This document shows positions 53,523 to 64,000 of a stretch of 64,000 nucleotides of DNA, one piece after another (positions within the stretch are counted from its first letter, which is position 1; every line of letters starts with the position of its first letter). The position numbers and the translations under genes are program-made. Below the pieces are notes generated by a model. The model was not told the DNA's origin. It worked only from the letters and a program-made list of their open reading frames with translations, and made no database searches. Source of the stretch: Amphimedon queenslandica (lineage: Eukaryota; Porifera; Demospongiae; Haplosclerida; Niphatidae); assembly GCF_000090795.2 (NCBI RefSeq), contig NW_003546547.1, forward strand, positions 33,619 through 97,618, in the 5' to 3' direction.

Positions 53523-56341
53523 TTAAAATATATGTAACAGACGTGACTCCTCCCCTTTACAACACGTCCCAGACCCCTCACAGATAACACGACTAGTACT
53601 CGTCTCCCAGTAACTGTCGGGCATTATACACCGAAGGACACAAGGGACCTCGGGACACTTTGAGAACTGATAGAGGTACCCTCTCGCCTGTGAGAGAACG
53701 ATATCAACTGGCATCATGTTTGCAAGTCCGTTAAAATACACAGTTAGTTCGTTGAGTGTCATGTCCTCGTCAAGTGCTTTTTGACCATATATGGCCATGA
53801 TAGCAATGCATAGAAAGAGGTGGAAGGAGTTGGTACTGTAGTTTGTCCAACAGGCCTCCCAGAGGAGGAGGGTGTCCTCCATTTTGAACTCTCTCTTGAA
53901 GCTTATCAGTAGCCATCTGTGAGCAAAGAGGAGTGAGAGGCCTTCCTCAATGTCTGAGAGATAAAAGAAGAACCAAGGAAGGAGGAGAGAGAGAAGGCTA
54001 CTGAGCAGAACCTAAAAAGAAGATAAATTGACACATTGCAACTATCACTCAGATCTGGGGTCAATTACAATCATACATGTACGGTTGTACATGTACACGT
54101 ACTTGTAATTAGAGGCTCAATTATAATTACAAATTACATAAAGTAATTGTAATTGAGGCTTAACAGAATGTTTTTATTAAAATTGTGTCATCAAAGCGTA
54201 GTAATACTGAATCAATACAGATGCAAAGAATTCTCCATTTTTATATTTTTTCCTGATGCATATACATGTTTTTTTGATGTTGTATACTTAGTTTGAGTTG
54301 ATTCTGATCAATTTGGATTTATTATGAAATTTTAAAGCTGCTCATAAATCTACTTATGCTATTCAACATAGTACACACATAGTACAACCATAGATATTAG
54401 AGACTATGTATAGACTACATAGTACTTCAACAAAGCATAATTGTAATCCTAATTGAGTATAATATCACAACTATACAATGTATGCATCGTGTAAAGAATT
54501 CGATTGGATAAGCTGTGATAATCTCTTCTCACCAGTTGTCTATGGAGTGTCACCCTTTTGCCAGCTTTTGTAAAAAATGGCGTCCTCTCTACCAGCCGAG
54601 TAAAACAGAAGAATGACTCGGCATCATTATCGAGACTCATCAAAATTGGAGCTAATATATCAGTCATGCCTACAAGTAGATAAAAATGGTAATACCCTAT
54701 TTCTCTGTTTCCTTTTTACCTTGACAGTATGTTATATCTTTACGATATTCAAGCAAATAGTTTAGAATAATTTGCCTATACAAGATAAAAAAAGAGGAAA
54801 GTATACTTTGTAAAAAAAACAAAAAGCAAACCAGCTTCTTGTATATATTACCTAAGTCTGTCAAGATTAGGATTATCTTCTCCTTTATAAAAAGGATGTG
54901 AACGGTCCGTTCTTCTAATATCATTGTCAACCTGTTGCAACATCTGGGTCAGTTTGTTATTTGTGGGCGTGGCTCCGTTGCTATGTGACAACAAAGACTG
55001 ATTAGACTTTCTATAGAAAAGCAATTTAATAGAGTAAGTGGGCGGATAAGATAAACAAAGAGGTTTACCTTTTCTCATTGAGTTGCTTGTATGTTGTCTG
55101 TCTCTCTTCATACTTCTCCCTCCTCACTTTCTCTGAGCTATCGAAATCAACCACACCCAACAGATAAAGCCAGACTTCTTTACGCAATGAGGTCTCCACC
55201 CCACGAAAGAATACGGTCTGGGATAAAGATATGAAATTAAAATTGTCACAAAACTGATAATCTTTACTTGTAAGACTAATTTTTTATCCAGCACACGTCC
55301 GGCGGGGTCCTTCAACTGACCCCACATGGTCTCAGTCAGTACCCCACTCACCAGTCCTTCCTCTATGTGTAGTTCGGAGAGAGTGAGTCTTGGCCTAATG
55401 ATTGTAAAGGTGTACTGGTTCGCTTCGCTGTTGTGCACATAAGTGAAGTACCGCCACGAGCGAAACTTTTTTATCAAGTCGTAGAGCCCGTTGTGTTTAA
55501 ACGAAAAAATGAAATACTTTCTCTCCTGAGAGTATATGATGACTTCCCCGCCTGAGATACCGGCAGTAGGAGACTCGTAACGATAGAGTATCCTTATCGA
55601 CTCCATTCTACCTAAATCAAGTGACAAGCTTTCATGCTCTCTCTCAGTTCTATCTCTACTACAAGCTCCTCCCCTAGTGGCTCCAGTCTCTAATTGATTA
55701 GGTTTTGAATAGGCTTCTTGAGAAGGATCAGAATCTCCTGTCTGTACTCTGGAGTGGTTTGTCATGCTATTATTGGGAGTCCAATTCAATATGAGAGTCT
55801 GTCCAAAGTCAGCTCCACGAGTACATATATACATATATCCTTCAATTTCCTCCTCCTCCTCCTCCTCCTCTCCATGCATAGTGGTCGTTACAGAGGACGT
55901 GAGAGAATTGGGTGTCGTTTCAATCTCTTTGAGTTTAAACGATTGAGGATCGTGTTCGCTGCTACTTGTGTACGTGAGGCTAGCGTGAGGGCTGGGCGTT
56001 GACGCCCTGGCTATCCTACGACAGACGTTATTCTTGCAAAAGATGACATCGTCCTCCAAACCATCATAAACCTCGGGGGAGGGTGAGAAAGGATGGTGGT
56101 ATATGGACCAGGAACCTGTTATTCCACCCACTTCCTCAGACACAGAGCCAACCGGTAGAGAGGGAGGGGGTGGCATGGTGTGCACTGAACGCATTGAGTG
56201 CGTGTAGCGATCGCTGTTAGTGAAGCTACTTCCATCAGTGCTGCTGTTGGTGCTACTCGTGTTTGTCCGTCTCCTCCTCACTGGACCGAATGTCACGACG
56301 TCAGATATGGTGCTCAACGTCCGAGAGAAGAAAGGTTTCAT
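53523..56341 (-). CDS. TBC1D16: TBC1D16, Rab GTPase-activating protein
   Basis: Rab GAP (vertebrate TBC1D16 acts on Rab4A/Rab5). Start ATG 56339-56341 (MKPFFSRTLSTISDVV); the open frame further upstream has no ATG. The N-terminal half has DVIFCKNNVC and ADFGQTLILNWTPN, as in TBC1D16, then LGRMESIRILYRYES, IIYSQERKYFIFSFKHNGL and FTIIRPRLTLSE. The TBC domain has FFRGVETSLRKEVW-like sequence. The arginine finger lies in VDNDIRRTDR and the glutamine finger in ITYCQGMTDILAPIL. Next come FAHRWLLISFKREF, LLLWEACWTNYSTNSFHLFL and CIAIMAIYG, ending LLHIF and TAA 53523-53525. Both catalytic residues are intact, so GAP activity is expected. It is divergent from LLGL across 281 bp. Confidence 0.92.
54050..54460 (-). 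repeat. Diverged repeat cluster in a TBC1D16 intron
   Basis: 54215-54345 is a reverse copy of part of the 188-bp monomer (GAATTCTCCATTTTTATA, CTGATGCATATACATG, TTTGAGTTGATTCTGATCA). It is flanked by loosely inverted sequences with GGTCAATTACAATCA (54060) and ATTGTAATCCTAATTGAG (54438). These may be the ends of an older element into which the repeat was inserted; that part is uncertain. Confidence 0.45.
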
Positions 56342-56622
56342 GTCCTTTTTAAATTTTAAATAAAAGACTAAGGGAGAGAGAGAATAGAGATGGCTGGCCT
56401 GCTGTTCTAAAATTTTTTGAGCTTGCACCTGATTAGCCCCGCCCCAATATACAAAATAATTTTCCGTATATTCTCAATGGACTCCCTCTCCGTGCATTTC
56501 CGTATAACCTTGGACACTATTCAGGGCCGGTCGGTGGTATTCTAAAAAATTTGCCGTCACTGCCAGTCTCCTTTTCTTTCTTCCTCCTAGCTCTCTACAA
56601 GCAGCAGAAATCCAGTAAAAGG

Positions 56623-58914
56623 ATGCCTCGTTTTAAGCGGAAGGGCTCTGGTGTCTCTAGGATCGAGCCACTCTCCCACGACCATTTTGCCTTCAGGAAG
56701 GTAAGTGAGAAATTCCGCTAGAAATCATTCTATAATCATGAAATGCAACTCTGCACTGCACCGAGACTCTGAATCCCTATTAAACAAATATTTTTGAGCC
56801 TCTAAAGCAATGAATTGTATACAACAGAAAGTGTGAACCAGTGATTATAGTAATTAAGCAACAGCAATCAAAGCCTGTAGCAATGTGGCAGACAATGTTA
56901 GAAGAGGGTTACGTGTGTGTAGCCCATTTCCTCCAGCTGTCACTAAATCAATACACGAGCCTGTTTGTGGAGCAATGCATTTTTTAGCAAACAATAGCAA
57001 TTTTAAAATTACGTATGGTGCACCTGCTCTGCTTTTAAAGTCCTGGGATTGTTGGATTGAGTGTAAGAGAGTTCAAGTTACGCTGACCTTAGTGTTTTGC
57101 CTTGGCATCAGTTGTGTATTGTGTAACTTGTATTCTCAAAGGGACTTAACAACTGATACACACACACAGTGATCACCTGCTTATTGGACACCACACACAC
57201 ACATACGCATACTGGAGATGCACATTAGTGTTACTAATAATCATTGGTATGTTCACAGTTTGATGCAATTATAGCATATTTGTGAGTAATTAATATTATT
57301 TGTGGTTTTTCTCTCTCCCTCACCTTGTCCTGATCCATTTCCTCATATTTCTACTGTTAGAGTGTATTCCATGGCTTTCCTATGTCACCGTCTGCCATTA
57401 ACTTTGATGATGAAAGTCAACTGCTAGCCATTGGGACTGAAACCGGAGAACTGAGAATGTAAACAAAAATTGAAATTGCTTCTCTCTCTCTCTCTTTCTC
57501 TTTTTGCCTTAATAATGCAGCATGGAGTGTCAAAAAACATAATGATGTTTATCTTTTCCTTTTCTCTCTTATTCTTTGTCTCTCTTATTTTTGATTGCCT
57601 ACAGCTATGGTCAACCAGGTGTGGAATTTGCTGGTCGCACCAGTTCAGAGAAGACCATAACCAAAATATTCTCCTTTGGCTCACTGGTAAGTAATACATG
57701 TACAATAGTCCTTAGAGCTAGAATTATAAAGTACATAATATTTTAAGTTAATAATGAAGCACATTATTATTATTATTATTATTATACTCATTTGCTATTG
57801 ATATCATTATTGTTTTTATTATAGTAGTTCATAATAATACAGATGTGTCACATTAATAATAATTGATATTTTACGATTGCATGTTTTATGATTAGATAGG
57901 GAGTAGTTATTACTCTTTGTAGATGATGGTGTGGGTGTAATGGCATGTTGAGATATGTGTATGTGTACAATGTAGATATGTCCTTTGCTTTTACAGCATA
58001 TGTGTGGGTGTTGTAGCTGATAATATCTCATTTATCTTTCCTCTTATCTCTCTCTTTCTCTCTCTCTCTCTCTAGTATCAATATCTGACAGTTCAGGATG
58101 ACAACTCTCTCCTTTTGTGGCAGCTGGAAGGGGAAAGTGGTCTACCAGCACTGAAGATTGCAAATGAATTTGTCATGGAAAGAGACGAGTAAATATGACA
58201 TAATATAGTCTCATGGTTTTAAAATTATTTTTAAAATATTTTTTAGAGGAAAGACCATAACGTCTGCTTGTCTGTCTAAGTTAGCCGGACACTTTTACAT
58301 TGGAACGGAGAGTGGTAATGTGTATGTTCTTGATGTAAGGCTCTTCATGGTCAAGGATGATTCCATCAATTGGGCCAATGCAACAGCACTGTAACTATAT
58401 AAATATAATTAACATCAGTTTATATGTTTCATTATAGCTATTTATTATTGTTAGAATTTCCCTTACAGAATAATGCCCCACTGTGTGTATGTGTGTGTAG
58501 CCTACAACATTTATATGGTATTACTCTGATCTCATTATTCTGCTATGGAGTTTGTGTAGTGAAATTCCTTGAGTGATTCAATTGTGAATATGTGGGGTCG
58601 TATGCCAAATTCTTTATGCTTGTATTTTCTAGATATTTTCTATTACTAAGTTTGTCATGAATAACCTCACAAACTACGTGTAAATGTATATCTTTATTTT
58701 CCATCTTTCTCCATTTTTCTCTTCTCTTTTTTTGCAGTATTCAAAAGTCCACTCAGACTCACCCTGGATCAGTTACGTCCATTGAGCTCTCCCCAGCGAA
58801 CCACAACAAGCTGTTGATTGGATATGAGAAAGGAATCATCGTCCTCTGGGATGTCACCCAACCTCTACCCGAGAGAAACTTTCCTACTACAATGGAGGAG
58901 ATAAAACAAGTAAG

Positions 58915-58974
<60 letters not shown>

Positions 58975-61900
58975 GAACAGTGTTTATGTCCTTTCTTTCT
59001 GCCTCATATTAATAGCCATTAACATCATTGTCGTGGCAAAGAGAAGGGAAGAAGTTCATGTCTGCTCATAAAGACTCCAGTCTTTATTATTGGAATATTA
59101 ACTCATCCACCCCAGAAGAAGGACCCACCAAACAATATGGTATAAAGCAATGCATACAGTATCTTTTTATTGGCTTTAAAATGATGTCTGCAAATATTAA
59201 TTTAGACTGATTCTGATGTTAGTTATGACCATCTCTAATAATTACATGTATACGTGTATGTACATGTATCTTATTCTTTTCTCTTTCTCTTTTCTTAAAG
59301 GTGAAGTATGTGAGCCTATTGATCGCATTAAGTGGCTTAATTCGACTAGCAATCCTCTTGACATATTCTCTGGTGGCTTGCCCTCTGAGGATAAAGATGA
59401 GCACAATATAGTCACGGTCATTCAAGGAACGGAGCACGTTGCTTTAGACTTCTCTTCAAGAGTCATTGATTTTGTCACAATCACAGGTCAGTCAAATAGC
59501 CTTTGATTTAGTATCTTGTATGTTTTAGAGTTTTTTTTATAAATCATGTGAATTCTTGTATATTTATTTATACATAGATCCTGATACTAAGAGAGGGAAG
59601 GCATTGATTGTTCTTTGTCAACAGGAATTGCTAGCTTTTGATCTAGAGGCACCAAAGTACATAAATAACAAATCAGCCTTTATCTCATGTGAATTTCCTC
59701 TTTTTACTTCAGATGTCCTATGATTAAAAAACCATACTTGCACAGTATCCATTCTTCTCCTGTAACCTGTCTTAAAGCATTTGACAATTGTCCCAAAGAC
59801 ATTTTGAGTGTATTTGAAGCAGCTTCTGAGGCCAATGCTAATTCTTCTACCAACAATACTTATATCAGCGCAATGGTGAGCTTTAACTCCCTTTCTCTTG
59901 AATTCCATTGTCTCTTATGTGTCAGCATTCATCACATACCCATAGTATAGTAATTAGTTTTGGCTATGTATAGTTACTACAGAATGCATTGGGAGATAGT
60001 CTTTCCGTAATAATTTGGCAATTAATTGTTTCATTATTGATGTTGACAGTCACTAAGAAGGAGGAGAGCATTCTACGTATAGGCTTGGTACTATGCTACA
60101 ACACGTATCACTGACTATCAACTATTCCATTTAATTTGCAATAAATTTATTTTGCAGGTCTACTCTACTGCTTCATGTGCATTCACTATACCATAGTTGT
60201 GGTTAGCTTATTCCTAGCTTCCTTTCATATGTTTGGGTGCTTGTATTATTAATTGGATATTGCAAGTGTAGTTTGTACATGTACATATACAGTGCGTGTT
60301 CTGATTGAGTGAGTGAAAAATGTGTGTAGAGTAGTCACTGTTCTATCTGTTGGCATTAATTAGAATAATACACTATAATTATTTATTATTATATTTTATA
60401 TTGTAGGCGTGGCCAGTCAATGGAGGGTTTGTACGCGTGTCTGATCCGCCTACGCTAGACCTACTGGTTACTGGGTAAGTGGATATGATAATATCTTTAT
60501 TCATATCACTGAATGTACTCTTAATATGTTAGTGTTATCAATCGCATGCTTGATATCCTGTTTGGCAGTTGACAAATTTATTGACTGTGTCGATCACACT
60601 CTTCATATGTACATGTACATGTACTATATCTTATATGTACATGTATATGTGTGTGTGTGTGTGTGTGTGTCTGTAAATGGTGCATGTCTGTCACTTTTTC
60701 ATGTCAGTCTGTCTGTCTTGTTGTTAATTGCTTGTTGTTCCTTTGTGAGTTGTTGTCTTTTGTTTAGTTGTACACTTCTATACATGTACATTGTACATTA
60801 TTAATGGGACAGCTAGTTTCTCTGTAACTGGTCCTTTACTGTGGCATTTTAATTGCATTGTTATTGTATTAGTCAACACAGTTCAACTTTATTTGCACAC
60901 AGTAATTATATTGTATTACATATGTGTACAGTGTCTAGATGTATAATATTCCCTGATTTTTAATTTGGGATTGTTATGATGTTGTAACGATATCTGCCAA
61001 ATTGCCTTTGTTCTACTTTGTTGTTCCTCCTATTCCTTATACATTGTATATGTTGTACCACATGTATATAATAATCATACGGTATATGATATAATTATAT
61101 TAAATTGTTACTCCTCCTATTCCCTCCTTTATCTCAGTCATGCAAGTGGTTCTATCAAGTTTTGGAACACGACGAGTTCTGCCATGGATCTCATCTATGA
61201 ACTCAAGACCTCCTCCATCTTTCAGAACTCTGATGGTGAGGAATTTGACGAGGCTGCCTTCTCTGAGTTCCAGTGGCCTCCGTATCGAAAGGTTTCATCG
61301 TACGATCCTTACGACGACGATACTCGACTTTCCATCCGATTTATCGACTTTTGTCCGTATTCTCTCAAACTTTGCATCGGAGGAGAAGGAGGCCAGGCAC
61401 TCACTTTTGCTTTCAATCCCGAGCCAGCTGAAGTCAGAGTTGAGGTGTGTAACATTACAATATCCTTTTATTGAAGTGTAAATTAATATATCACAGCTTG
61501 AGTGTACACATTCACGTATATGATACTCTCCTTTTCTTTCATTCCCTTTATTCATCACTGAATGATGATGCTACTAATAATTACCCATTCCTCTCCCTTG
61601 TAGCACATTGTTGCTGATATATTTATCGAGGAAGTGAGGACTAGAGGTAGAGGAGGTGGGCTCAGGAACAATGCTCCTCTTGAGTGTAAAAGTGATTTCA
61701 TACAACTACCTGCCGGTTTCCAACCCTCACTATGTCTCCAGTGTATGCCAGCCATGCCTGTTACTGCATTAGCTTTCAGGCCCAGCTATGGACTGTAAGT
61801 TATAATGTAGTCTGTGTTGATATACATCAGACTGCATTGGAGTCAGGGTTTCCCACAAAGCATGCTACACGTAAGTGTGGTAATAAGCATGCTTCATGAG

Positions 61901-64000
61901 CTGATTACAGCTAATATATGACCATTTGGAGCAACTTTAAAAATTCATAAAAAATCCAAATTTGATCAGAATCAGCTCAAACTTTCTACACAACATCAGA
62001 ACATGTACATGTATACATGTATGTATCAGAAAAATGCACGATAGCACAGGGTCTTAGGCATAATTTTTGAGCAACTTGAGTCCACTGGCAAGAAGCTGCT
62101 GACCACTATGCCAAAATCCTGTGGGAAACCCTAATTGGAGTTAAGCACAAACACATTTTATTTTAGCATTATTATAATTAGTTTATTTTATAGGCGATTT
62201 TCGTTTATTTTTTATTTTAAAAGTTATTACTTTCTTTTGTGTGTTTTTATTTGTTATGTTTGCATTGTTACGCACGTAATCTTACATTTCCCCATCAAAT
62301 ATAATCCAACCACTTTCATTAATTCATCTTTTTTCTTCTCTCTTTCAGTGTTGCCGTCGCTAATAACAAAGGATTTGTTGTCGCTAATTTCTTTACAAAG
62401 TGTATCGTCCTGGTTCATCCAACAGTCCTTTCTGACGGGGTTGAGGCGAGGAACATCAGTCGAGTTCAGTCCATGAGACGTTCTCTTCGTAGCTCCCTCC
62501 GCCGTCGCTCAAGCACTGCCATAGCCGAGGAAAGACGCAAGATTGTAGCCTCTTTTAATTTGGAGTCCGGCATCGAGGAGAAGAGACCAAGCTCGGCCAG
62601 GTCCCCACTGAAGGACAGGCGGACCCAGTCGGTTGATGGACAGATATTCTTAGACTCTGGTGGCCCTGTGGTTCAAGTAGCAATACCTCCTGAGCAGAGA
62701 GGGGTCGTCTGTCATCTATTGTTTTCTGAGACTCATATCTCAGGTAATATCAAATTAACATGTACATGTACATAAATGCAAATATCACCTACATGATTGC
62801 ATTTTTAATGATATTAATTTTGCACATTATGCTTTCAGGCGGTGGCCCTCATGTAAGTGTCATAGCGTCTACAATGGGTTCTTCACTCATTCGATACACC
62901 ATTGAAGTGCCGACAAAAGACATGAAATACACTGGACCCAATAGAGCATTTCCTGCAGGTAACAGGATGACGTGTATGAGTATATATCATGTTGTATTAG
63001 AGCTGGGCGATAGTGATAAAATCACTATCACGGTATTTGCCTCGATTACTATCCCGATAGTGAAACTATCCCGATAGTGAAACTATCACGATATAATAGC
63101 TTTTATGTGTTTAGTTTATTAATTTTAAATTAAAATGATACAACTCAGCAATGCAATAAATGTAGCATATTATTATGTACGTATTATTGATTGATGTGTT
63201 GTTTAACTAGTAAGCATAATCGTTGTTCATTTACAACATGCCCAAGCTCTACCAAATATGACTCTTAAATTGCTACACCATTGCCATGACTATAACACTT
63301 AATGGCTAAAAATGTGGTTATAGCACAGAGCATGCCTAGACTGGCTGGCTAGATCCACTATCACGATAGCTTAAATACTACTATCACATCACGATAGCTT
63401 CTATACTATCGCGATAGTGAATATATTTGAAACTATCGCCCAGCTCTATGTTGTATGTTTCAATAATGAGGAATTGTATGAGATGCATATGTAAACCAGT
63501 AAAGCTACATTCACTTTAGTCTCTTTGTTCGTATACAACATGTACTTTTAGTTTTTATCTCTCACTTTAGGCAAGGATTATGGTCTGGTGCATGCTGCTC
63601 CCATAGTTGGTCTGTTTGTTCTTGATCATGACATGCAACCGGTTCCTTCTCCGTCTGAAATTGAAGCAAAGGCTGCACCAAGTAAGCCTTGCTTATATTG
63701 CCTGACTCTTTTAATTAATTACTACGTTTTAAATTATTATTAGGCCCCAACATGGAGCCACCGCACTATCTCGTAATAGTAACACAAGAGCAAATAAAAG
63801 TAAGAGAAAAGGGAAGATATTATGTTGTAGAGCCACTTGTTATAATATACTTGTTTTATGACATGCTTCTGAACATTGTAGATCATATCGCTGCCTAACA
63901 TGAGGTCAAAACGCAAAGAGAAAGTGAACAATTTAATTCATGAGAGAATAAGCAAGGCTTGGATGATTAAAGCTAAAGTAGCTGGTAAGGAAAAAAATAG
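56623..64000 (+). CDS. LLGL1: LLGL, lethal giant larvae polarity protein (3' truncated by window)
   Basis: WD40 double-propeller polarity protein of the Scribble/Dlg/Lgl module, acting at the basolateral cortex and in exocytosis. Start ATG 56623 (MPRFKRKGSG). Exons read VFHGFPMSPSAINFDDESQL, LAIGTETGELRIYGQPGVEF, LTVQDDNSLLLWQLEGE, FYIGTESGNVYVLDV, KLLIGYEKGIIVLWDV and EFQWPPYRKVSSYDPYDDDT, the last diagnostic of Lgl. The phosphorylation hinge MRRSLRSSLRRRSSTA (about 62473) carries the Ser residues that aPKC modifies in other animals, within a basic membrane-binding stretch. The last exon seen ends AWMIKAKVAG with a donor at about 63983, so the C-terminus lies outside. One Lgl gene is expected in sponges, so the symbol stands for LLGL1/2. 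Introns hold two hAT-like elements. Confidence 0.95.
58919..58966. repeat. GA dinucleotide microsatellite in LLGL intron
   Basis: About 24 uninterrupted GA units right after the donor at the exon ending MEEIKQ. Similar in kind to the run at 7714-7806. Confidence 0.9.
61844..62133 (+). mobile_element. Non-autonomous hAT-like element containing the 188-bp repeat (290 bp)
   Basis: Ends CAGGGTTTCCCACA and TGTGGGAAACCCTA form inverted repeats of at least 12 bp. The octamer ATTGGAGT flanks it directly at 61836-61843 and 62134-62141, a perfect hAT-type target duplication. Inside, 61925-62085 is a copy of the 188-bp monomer (GAGCAACTTTAAAAATTCAT, TCAGCTCAAACTTTCTACAC, GCACAGGGTCTTAGGC). The sub-terminal parts (AAGCATGCT...; GGCAAGAAGCTGC) recur at the element at 985-1480. 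It lies in an LLGL intron. Confidence 0.85.
62998..63448 (+). mobile_element. hAT-like MITE (451 bp) in LLGL intron
   Basis: Ends TAGAGCTGGGCGATAGT and ACTATCGCCCAGCTCTA are perfect inverted repeats of 17 bp. The octamer TGTTGTAT is present on both sides (62990-62997 and 63449-63456), a perfect 8-bp target duplication as made by hAT transposases. Sub-terminal regions hold many copies of ACTATCACGATAG in both orientations. The middle (about 63120-63340) is unique AT-rich sequence without an open frame. The intact duplication suggests a fairly recent insertion. Confidence 0.92.

Noticed and set aside
60526-60804. Open frame with Cys/Val-rich product in an LLGL intron
   Set aside because: It runs across ACATGT and GT microsatellites and lies in an intron; no conserved motif.

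Overview
The window looks like a piece of a compact animal genome, most likely a demosponge such as Amphimedon. The basis is inference: introns are short (often 40-100 bp) and AT-rich, genes are packed tail to tail, and the gene set is metazoan (receptor tyrosine kinase, cyclin F, lethal giant larvae, TBC1D16) mixed with glycoproteins and ankyrin proteins that I cannot match to a vertebrate gene. No species-level search was possible. All gene ends below are start and stop codons found by reading the spliced frame by eye; each gene entry spans its introns.

Layout. 0.6-5.3 kb (-): receptor tyrosine kinase. 5.7-13.3 kb (-): a large, unrecognised nuclear-type protein with several CxxC zinc knuckles. 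15.0-17.0 kb (-): WDR45B/WIPI3. 17.1-17.8 kb (+): CENPV-like GFA-domain protein. 17.9-23.3 kb (-): PDXDC1. 23.5-27.6 kb (+): two tandem, partly homogenised transmembrane glycoprotein genes. 27.8-33.7 kb (+): a giant ankyrin-repeat protein. 33.9-35.5 kb (+): zinc transporter SLC39A11. 35.6-37.0 kb (-): ketohexokinase. 37.0-38.9 kb: satellite-rich spacer. 38.9-42.3 kb (+): ALG6. 42.4-43.6 kb (-): RPF1. 43.8-46.5 kb (+): RCHY1/Pirh2 with an unusual acidic tail. 46.9-51.5 kb (-): cyclin F. 51.8-53.2 kb (+): UBFD1. 53.5-56.3 kb (-): TBC1D16. 56.6 kb to the end (+): LLGL, cut by the window edge.

From 15 kb onward the strands alternate almost perfectly, so most genes share a short bidirectional promoter with one neighbour (64-311 bp, apart from the repeat-filled KHK/ALG6 spacer) and a short convergent 3' end with the other (74-432 bp). 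The genes are mostly unrelated housekeeping functions (autophagy, N-glycosylation, ribosome assembly, ubiquitin ligases, polarity, Rab regulation) and I see no pathway that unites them. The CCNF/UBFD1 promoter carries two perfect NRF1-type palindromes.

The introns and spacers hold several small mobile elements. One is a roughly 188-bp monomer with a palindromic core, found in introns of seven genes and in one case sitting inside a hAT-like element with perfect 8-bp target duplications. Others are a three-copy family of about 210-bp MITEs with TACCGTATA-type ends, a 451-bp hAT-like MITE in LLGL, a nested MITE in PDXDC1, a near-perfect 66-bp hairpin, and a composite 14-bp/93-bp satellite. I saw no retrovirus-like or Polinton-like element, no CRISPR array and no convincing tRNA or rRNA gene.

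The best candidates for something undescribed are the tandem surface glycoproteins (duplicated ectodomain module, mucin-like stalk, NPxY-type cytoplasmic motifs, a perfectly shared intron), the RCHY1 with an acidic extension, and the 5.7-13.3 kb zinc-knuckle protein.
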